From: Tetrapyrgos nigripes
Lineage: Eukaryota; Basidiomycota; Agaricomycetes; Agaricales; Campanellaceae
DNA length: 64,000 nucleotides
Assembly: GCA_013368315.1 (NCBI GenBank)
Contig: JAACJM010000103.1
Span: 232,375-296,374 of the forward strand
Direction of reading: 5' to 3'
The notes under the pieces are model-generated. The model saw only the letters and a list, made by a program, of their open reading frames with translations, searched no databases and had not been told where the DNA came from. Made by a program: the position numbers and the translations under genes. Shown here in pieces: positions 56,667 through 64,000 of this stretch (positions are counted from its first letter, which is position 1; every line of letters starts with the position of its first letter).

Positions 56667-57865
56667 TAGATAGTAATTAGTCAAATTCAACTCGGGAACA
56701 CATTTGACAAGCACGGCATTTCAAATTACTTATGGATGCCGCAGCTTTCTTCGTTTCCCAAACAACCGACACAAGTATCCAGGAAAAATCAAATATTCTT
56801 GGGCTCTCGGAGGTCTTGCCACTTGGAATGGACCCAGTTTCTTTGACTTTCCTTTCCCGACGCCAGTCACTAAAACAGCGTCACTGAAACAGAAGTTGCT
56901 TGCTTGCTAGATATCTGCCTTGGACTATGGTACTCAGGTAGGCTAAACCGTTTCACAAGACACTCTGACCGTCTCTGCGAAACCCTGGCGAAACCGCGTC
57001 TGGACACATCCAGTCCAACTTCCCAAACAACAGGTCTAGGTGCTCACTTCCGCGTGGTACTCGCAGACCAGATACTCCTACTACACCAGGTGAGGACCAG
57101 TCAGTAATGATATCGTCAGACGTCTAGTACTAACCCTTCGCTACCCTCTACAGGCTCTAGGATATTCATGCAGCTGTATTTTTCAGTCAGTATCCAATTG
57201 CAAACTAAGCATGTTGTTTGCGTCAGGTAGCGTCATCTGCGGTTGCGAACTGGGACGAAGAGGTATAGTCTATACCTTTCTGTACTATATGCGTGAAGTT
57301 GACCGCAAACTTGTAGCTTGTTCTGGCTTCCTTCAAATACTCTCATGAATGTATCGAGGCACTGTCTCCTTGGGTGTGCTCCTGAGGGCGCCTCCTGCCA
57401 ATCTTTCTCTTTGGTCTCCTACTTCACTGTTTCTTCTTCCTTGACCTTCCATCTGATTCTTATATGGTCCAGGCCCGCAGCAGAACAACTATTATGGAGG
57501 CGCTATCCTCAAATCGGACGTTGGATGTTGTTTGGATGGAAATGTAGCTACCTGCGATACAGGCGGAAGGTGCTCTGAAAGCTATTGCGATGGCAGAGAG
57601 TCATGGTGTCCAGGGTCGTAACCCTCTTCTTTCCATTTGGATTAGAATCGTCTTTTTGTACAAAACGCCATAGAAATGCATATGGATCAGCTGCCCACTT
57701 AGTCAGACGCGTCTGGGCCCGTGTACTTTTTCGTGCCCTTCTTTCTATTGTGTACTTCTCTGACTGAGGCTGGAAGACTGCTGGTAGGAGAACGGAAGTA
57801 GGTGTGTACGAGCCCGTCCTGGAGGTAGATGGTGTAATTTGATTGGGTAAGGTCTGGACCCACAG
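56667..57865. other. intergenic with one possible cysteine-rich exon
   Basis: This holds the divergent upstream regions of the minus-strand sensor-like gene and the plus-strand low-complexity gene. Apart from the candidate exons at 57155-57630, no coding signal was recognised. Confidence 0.4.
57155..57630 (+). CDS. possible small cysteine-rich protein (fragmentary model)
   Basis: Three stretches look like exons of one cysteine-rich protein: GYSCSCIFQSVSNCKLSMLF with VICGCELGRRG (about 57158-57260), CLLGCAPEGASCQSFSL (about 57362-57412), and after a ggtccag acceptor YYGGAILKSDVGCCLDGNVA with TCDTGGRCSESYCDGRESWC, PGS, stop (about 57490-57622). The paired and evenly spaced cysteines suggest an extracellular disulfide-rich protein. 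The first exon, signal peptide and exact splice sites could not be fixed, and the frames are short. Treat this as a pointer rather than a gene model. Confidence 0.35.
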
Positions 57866-60800
57866 ATGTCAGCAAGAATAAACAAGCTGAAACCACGCAA
57901 ACGCAACACGCATCGAGAAAGGACCGTCACTGAGCTTACTCCCTCCGTCGACACTTCTTTCTCTACTACCACCACTACCAACAACAACAATCTATCCGAC
58001 ATCGACCTCGCTGCTGCCAACAGCGACCAGCTCCTTCCCGCCTTTGTGGCCGCGTCAGCAGCCAGCACAGCAAATCTGAACCAGCCCAACAGCATGCTCC
58101 CTGGAAACTTCGGTTTTGGGTTCAACAACTTTGTAGGCCCCATGCATTCAAACATGCAACAGCAGCAGCAGCCTTTCTTTCATCCACAGCAGCAGCCGCA
58201 GCCGCAGCACAACATGCAGTCTATCCCACCTCCAGGCCAAAACGACCTCGAGATCCTCGAAAACCTCAAAGAAACCATAAAAAAGGGCCAACACGATTTC
58301 TACAGGGCCCTTCCACAGCCTCAAGCGCTACAAAGTATCTATCTTGGTCCTTCAAAAGTCCCTCATCCAGAGCAAGCCAACGGTTCGCGAGACATTGACC
58401 AAGCACGTAACGCCGATCCTGTGAGCCCTTCTCGTGCGCCGACTATTGTGCCTCAATCCTAGTCGTTTTTTTCGCTCCAACATAGCTAATCACTATCTAC
58501 AGAGCTCCTCCATCGCTCATATGGCGGTAGACAACGTCAACGGTCCTCAATCTGCTGGTGTCAAGTCTGAACCCGATTTACACCTTCCTGTGGATTCTAA
58601 ACCTCCCGTGACGCCGGCGAGATACGATCCCAAGGAGAATCTCAACTCTTCATCAGCAAATACAAACAGTGTCTCAAGTGCAGACGGGGTGGCCCCAGGT
58701 TCAGATAACATGGCTATTTCTGCCCCTCCTCCTGTAGCCAATGGTAGCAGCCCAGATGTTCGTCCTCCCGGTGATCGCAACGACCCGCCTCCCTTGTCCA
58801 ACAACCACTCTAGGTACTACGACCCAAGAGATCGAGATAGAGACAGGGAATTCCGAGAACGCGATAACTACCGTGACAGGGATTGGGAGCGCGAGAGAGA
58901 CAGATATCGTTATGGTAGAGACGACCCCCGACGTCTTTCTGATGCCCGAAGACCAGATGCGCGTCATTATGAACCAGAATATGACCCTCGTCGTCGGGAC
59001 TATGACGATGACCGTCGTCGTTTACTTCCACCTGATGACCGAGACCGCTTTGTTCCTCGTGCCGACGTTCCATTGCGCCCAGATGATCGCCTTCCACCAC
59101 CACCTCGGCGTGATGATCGCGTGGACCGTCCTTACCCTGATGAGCGTCCCTTTGCACGACCTCCACTACTTTCTGATGTTCGGCCTCCTGGACCTGATTC
59201 TCGCCCTGTTGCGGATCCTCGTGATAGTCGTGACGGTCGTGCTGCTCCTAATTCCTCTGCTCATGGACCAGCCATGGATAACAGGTCTGCTCCACTCCAA
59301 CCTGCTTTACCCACCTCTAGAGCTGCAGAACATCCAGGACTACCACCTTCAGAAAGCCACGGTACTCGACCAACTCTACCTACGGCAACGTCTGCAACGT
59401 CTACTGAAGAGAAAAGTTCACCTATACGTCCTCCACCAGCGCTTGAAGAGCGTATCGGTCGTACCCCAACTTTGCAAGAGCGTCTTAATGCACCTCCAGT
59501 ACGACCAGAAAACAACGGGCGTCAGCCAACGCTTGAAGAAAGAATCTCTCAGGCTCCGGTTACTGCAAACCAGTCTACTGGGAATCCTAGATCCTCTGCT
59601 CCCTCTACACCTTCAGACCGCGATCGACCAGCAGCTAGACCAGCAGATGGGGCTCTCAATGGGCGTGCAGACTCTGGAGATGCCTCTCGTCCGTTGGGCC
59701 AACCTCCAGCCTCAAATGATCGTTCTGCTCGCCCACTACCTCCAGGAGAAGAACGTGGACGCACAATGGACCGAGTTCCACTTCGAGGTGTTACGCCCAG
59801 TAGGCCGCCTGCCCCACTTACAGGTGGTCCAAGGGCACCATCGGTGGCGAGAGATGACCCATTACCTGCAAGAATTTCCCCAAATAAACCTGACACTTAT
59901 CGTCCTCCACCACCCCATGATACCTCTCGGGATAGACACGCTCTTCCTCCTCCTGTACGTCCGGGAGCAAATAGCTATCGTCCAGATGACCGGGTTTATG
60001 ATGACCGTCGAGCTCATCCTGCCCCAATGGATATCGATGGTCCCTCAAGGTATTCTGCAGATCCTAGACGGTTCACTCCTCCTGTGACAGGCGCAGACGT
60101 GTATAGAGACCGACAGAGACGTGGTTTGACACCACCACCTAGAGATCATCCACCTTATGATGACCGTGATCGTCGTTTGCCGCCTAGTGCTGGCCCAGAG
60201 AGGGAGTTTTATGAAAGAGACAGAAGGAGAGAGTGGACTTCGGCAGCAGAGGAAGAGGCTTACTGGAAGTCACGAGGAGGGTATGAGAGGGATCGTTACA
60301 ACCGTGATGGGCACAGCTATCCACCAGCACCACCTCCTGCTTCGCGTAATGCTGGTTGGGAACCTCGAGGAGATCATGAACGCAGAACGTCAAACAATCC
60401 ACCTACTTCAAGTTACCCTCCATCAGCAGCTCGAGACCCTCACCCTCCTGCAAATGCAAGTTTGAGCTCAAGATTGACAGACGCACCTCCATTGGCTGAG
60501 GATAGAGATAGGGATAGGGATAGGCCATACAACGGCAGTGGGAACCGCTACGCACCTTCTATCGTTGCTCTATCGGCTACCAATGCTGCTAACGCACCTC
60601 CACCGCCTCCCTTCCCTCGAGTTCGTCTCAGGAGTCCGAGTCCACTTAGACCACCGTCTAAACGTCCCAGGGATGAATTATATTCTGCGCCGACGACAAC
60701 GGCATCTCCGTACCCTCCTCCCCCTCCTCCTCCTGCTTCATCATCGTATAACAGGAGACCGGATTATGTGCCTCGTGGTGTGAGCCCGACTCTGCCTCCA

Positions 60801-60989
60801 CCTCCTCATTCTCATTCTGGGCCATCTGGTGGAGGGTATTATGATCGGGATTATAGAAGGGAGTCTTACAATGGGAATGGGTCGTATGAGAGACCACGGT
60901 CTCCGCCTAGGTCTGCGTATCCGAATAACTACCGGCCCGACCCGAGGGATGATAGGAGGTATATGCCGCCGCCTCCTCTGCCTAGGTAG
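57866..60989 (+). CDS. 1013-aa low-complexity Arg/Asp/Pro-rich protein, probably nuclear
   Basis: Two exons (57866-58420 and 58503-60989) join in phase 0 across an 82-nt intron (gtgagc...ctacag). Exon 1 has a basic start (MSARINKLKPRKRNTHRERT), a Gln-rich block (MQQQQQPFFHPQQQPQPQHN) and the one conserved-looking segment, DLEILENLKETIKKGQHDFY followed by RALPQPQALQSIYLGP. Exon 2 is dominated by RD/RE and Pro repeats (RDRDREFRERDNYRDRDWER), repeated LEERI...PTLQERL motifs near its centre and a PPPRD-type C terminus. Such composition is common in RNA-processing and transcription proteins, but no domain supports a specific role. Upstream exons are possible because a cccacag lies directly before the ATG. 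Confidence 0.75.
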
Positions 60990-61614
60990 ACGGGGGTGTC
61001 AGCTGGTATGTATCTAGTGAGTGAACGTTTTGGTTCTTTTCGGAGACCTTTTCGGCTGATGTCATGACATAGAAGTTATATAGATCCGTTGAAAGATTTA
61101 AGACCAAAACATCTACTTTGCGCATCTTCTACTTCTTTTCATCTTCTTTCAAATCTTGTTTTATATCTTTTTCTTTTTCTGGACTACAGTTTGGGTTTTT
61201 GGATTTGTACTGCGTACATCATATTCTGACCCAAAACATACCAGTTTGATACGGGTCTTTAAGGAACCGTGCCAGTACATATCAAAAACTTTGCACATGT
61301 CGCTATCGCTTCTATCCCTCTCTCTTTCTTTGCGTGCCTTTCTTGTCGGTTTGACTATCTTGCAAAGTATCTCAAACTATATTCTTCAATAACTATGTAT
61401 ATCGATGTATACAAGCACGGAGTAAGAGTACAAAACATGAATTTATGACGAATTTGACTACCAAAGTAGTGTCAAGAGTAATTGTCGCACCATATGGTTT
61501 CGTCCCATCTGTCTCAGGCCCTCTGCTAATTTCATCTTCTTCGTTTCACACCATCATGTTGGCAATGATAAAAGGCCAGGGAATCGAAGACATCTTCCAT
61601 CTTGTCTGTCCCTC
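60990..61614. other. intergenic, 3' UTR and promoter region
   Basis: This is AT- and CT-rich sequence between two plus-strand genes, with a tctttttctttttctgg pyrimidine tract near 61170. No coding feature was recognised. Confidence 0.5.
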
Positions 61615-64000
61615 ATGATACTCCAACTTGTCTGGACGGGGCTACTGCCAGCACTTTTTTCCCTCTCTCGAGCAGCAGTACTCGTCGATTTTCAAGTTGC
61701 TCAACCACCACCAGTACCTCAAGATGCTAAACAGTGTACTATCCAGGTCTTTGAGTACGTTCTGCTGTCTTTAGAACGAACACTTGGCTTGTACTGACTG
61801 TTTCCTTGCCCTGCAGACGAGTATTTGCGTTCTCGTTTGGCGAGTGAGTTTTCGGTGTAACTGTTGAGGCTATCTTCAGTGGTTTCTGATGCATCTGTCT
61901 TCTTGTATTCTTCAGTGCGGAGGTAGTGAATTATACGTGCGTTATTGTTATCCTTGTGTTCACCCTCTTGGCTCACTTTTGCTCGCTTTCGATGTTGCAG
62001 CCCACCGACAGATTGTGGTGAACCAGGCTCATGGGCCGCAGTTACCCTCAACTTTACTGTTACATCCAATGGCACTCAATTCGACCGTCTGGGGATTTTG
62101 ACTTTCCAAAACGTAGAAAGTATGGAATATCCATTACCTCTCGCCGAATTGGTTTCTGACGATGGCATGGCGTTTTCCAGTCTGGCGGACTTCTACTCCT
62201 GAACCGACTCGAGGTGAGTTGATATCGTTATTGAGGTGTGCTAGGCTGATTGTTCTCGTCGGTGTCGTTGATGAACAGGAGACGGAATTATCTGGGAATA
62301 CATCAAGGACGTCACCCGCTTTACACCTCTTTTCGCAGAACCTGGAACCTTCATCATGCAGTTGGACAACCTCATTCAAACGGGACTTGATGGGAACTAT
62401 TCCAGTATGGTAGATCGATTCACTTCGTTTCAGATCTTACTCAAGTCGTTTGGTAGCTGTCATGCACGCAACGTTCTATGAATCATCCCAGAGCACCCTA
62501 CAGCAGGGCAAGCGAGTGAGTAACACCCTTCTCATTACCTTTATTAGCCAGGCTTACGGATACCTCATTCTGTCCAGACGCTATCATTCCTCTCTCGACG
62601 TTGGCAAATGACACTGGGAACGATGCTCAGTTCCTCCTGCGTTCTCGGTAAATAGACACAAAGATTTCATGAATGGATAGGTTACTGACTTTCGTCATTC
62701 ACAGATCAACGTTACGATACCTCAAAACACAGTCGAGCTGTACGCAGAGCTGTTTGCCTCGGGTAAATGGACAAGAGGAATTCTGGGTGAGTACCTCATG
62801 CCTCATTAGAGGACTTGGCAAGTAAATTGACTGTGTGGTTGGGTGCAGTACTTCAATGTTCCGAATGATAATATAGACGATTTACCACCAGGTTTTGCCC
62901 TTGGCGGTGGACCATTCCGTGAAGTAAGGGAGAGTCTTTCTTCTCGCTTTTCATGTAGCTGACCTATTGTGTATCGTCTTCCAGGTGAGGCTTCTTATAG
63001 ATGGGCAAGTCGCAGGTGTAGCCTTCCCCTATGCGACAATCTTCACTGGTGGTATCGTACCCACTGCTTGGAGGTGCGTTGACCTTGTAAGCTGCTACAA
63101 TGTAAATAACTCTTTGACAGGCCAATAACGTCCTATGGCGCACTGGATCTGCCAACATACTTCCTCGACCTTACCCCATTCATCCCGGCACTGGTAGACG
63201 GAGAGGCACACGAGTATACCATTGATGTCATCTCAGCAGAACAAGACCATACCATTCTTCAAAACTGGTTTGTCTCCGGGCTCCTGCAAGTCGTTACAGA
63301 CCCAAGTGGTGCTCCAACGACAGGGAACATCACTTCACTTTCTGCAGACCCATTCCCAGTAACGACCAGTACTGCTCAGACACGCAGGAACGGGTCGGAT
63401 GTTATCATCAACGTCTCTGCTACTCGCACAATCCATGTCGAGCTGACATCGTGAGCGGTAGTGGTAAGACTACTCACGTTGTATGGCGTCAAGACCTGCA
63501 GTACTCCAATATTCAGAGTTATCTGGATGATACTGCAATTCAGGTATGTGCTGCACATTGTCCTGCGTCGTCCGCAGTACTCATGCTATATTTTCAGAAT
63601 GTTGCCCAACTGTCCTCTGGGACGGTCTCGTCCACGCATAATGGCGTCGCGGCGGTCACGGATACATTCTCTTATCCCCTCAATATAATATTACTACACT
63701 GACCCCCGATGGAAGTAACTGTAAGTCGCGGATATATCTGTGGATACCATTCTGACCGCCCTTGTAGTCACTGCGGCTTTCGACCATTCTTATGTTCGCG
63801 CCTATTGCCCGCGCCATTCATCCTGGGCTCTACCATCAATAATCACCAGATAGCCAGTATGTCCTTCACTTCCCCACTTCCCCACCTTCGCTAACGTTCC
63901 CAACCCCCTCTTCCCAGATGGATTCTTCCATAGCGCTTCGACAGGCAACTCTGGTAACGGCACCAACGACAACATTTTCAGCTATAAAGACACCGCTGGC
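61615..64000 (+). CDS. PNGase A-type peptide-N-glycosidase, 3' end beyond the window
   Basis: The gene has many short exons. The start MILQLVWTGLLPALFSLSRA is a signal peptide. After the first introns the frame reads QVFERVFAFSFGDAEVVNYT, DCGEPGSWAAVTLNFTVTSN, GTQFDRLGILTFQNVEIWRT, STPEPTR and DGIIWEYIKDVTRFTPLFAE, then PGTFIMQLDNLIQTGLDG. Later blocks include VELYAELFASG, GGPFREVRLLIDGQVAGVAF, PYATIFTGGIVPTAWRPITS and LPTYFLDLTPFIPALVDG. This block order is that of the PNGase A family, secretory-pathway enzymes that release N-glycans from glycopeptides. Several N-x-S/T sites are visible. The C-terminal exons lie outside the window, so intactness cannot be judged. Confidence 0.88.

Noticed and set aside
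58741..60087. 448-aa open frame in an alternative + frame over the low-complexity gene
   Set aside because: It overlaps a longer, splice-supported frame. Its openness follows from Pro/Arg/Asp codon composition, and it lacks domain-like sequence.

Overview
The window is a nuclear contig from a filamentous basidiomycete, most likely a mushroom-forming Agaricomycete. This is inferred from 50-65 nt GT-AG introns in every convincing gene, a fungal gene set (RTA1-type membrane proteins, a Ure2p-like glutathione transferase, an S33 prolyl peptidase, an Ariadne-type RBR ligase, PNGase A) and the transposon mix. The species cannot be named from the sequence.

Layout. 1-5 kb: imperfect tandem repeats, decayed coding remnants and a fold-back transposon (3440-4567). 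5.4-6.1 kb: a two-exon, two-TM membrane protein. 7-41 kb: two copies of one duplicated segment, each carrying RTA1 gene (-), small secreted protein gene (+), GST gene (-). Unit 1 is about 7.1-20.5 kb and unit 2 about 20.6-41.7 kb; both are inflated by transposons, and the empty site of almost every insertion survives in the other copy. Unit 1 carries an apparently intact Ngaro-like tyrosine-recombinase retrotransposon, a helicase-fragment element and a small TA-flanked MITE. Unit 2 carries a gag-only copia element, a tandem pair of unknown 2-kb repeats, a hAT element that has itself been hit by three other elements, and a PHD-finger-bearing element with a perfect 8-bp target duplication. 41.3-49.3 kb: two more RTA1 copies on the + strand (one intact, one broken by a 164-nt T run), a fold-back element and a hAT-type MITE. 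49.3-50.8 kb: a truncated secreted cysteine-rich exon and a nested transposon pair.

51-64 kb is ordinary gene-dense sequence: S33 peptidase (+), RBR E3 ligase (-), fungal sensor-type membrane protein (-), a possible cysteine-rich peptide exon, a 1013-aa low-complexity Arg/Asp/Pro-rich protein (+) and PNGase A (+, cut by the window end).

The host genes do not form a recognisable metabolic cluster. The recurring RTA1 / secreted protein / GST cassette could relate to stress or xenobiotic tolerance, but that is inference from family names only. The most notable content is the mobile-element record: identical split direct repeats (young Ngaro), CpG-to-TpG/CpA decay between repeat copies, 11-bp target duplications, and a PHD finger carried inside a transposon.
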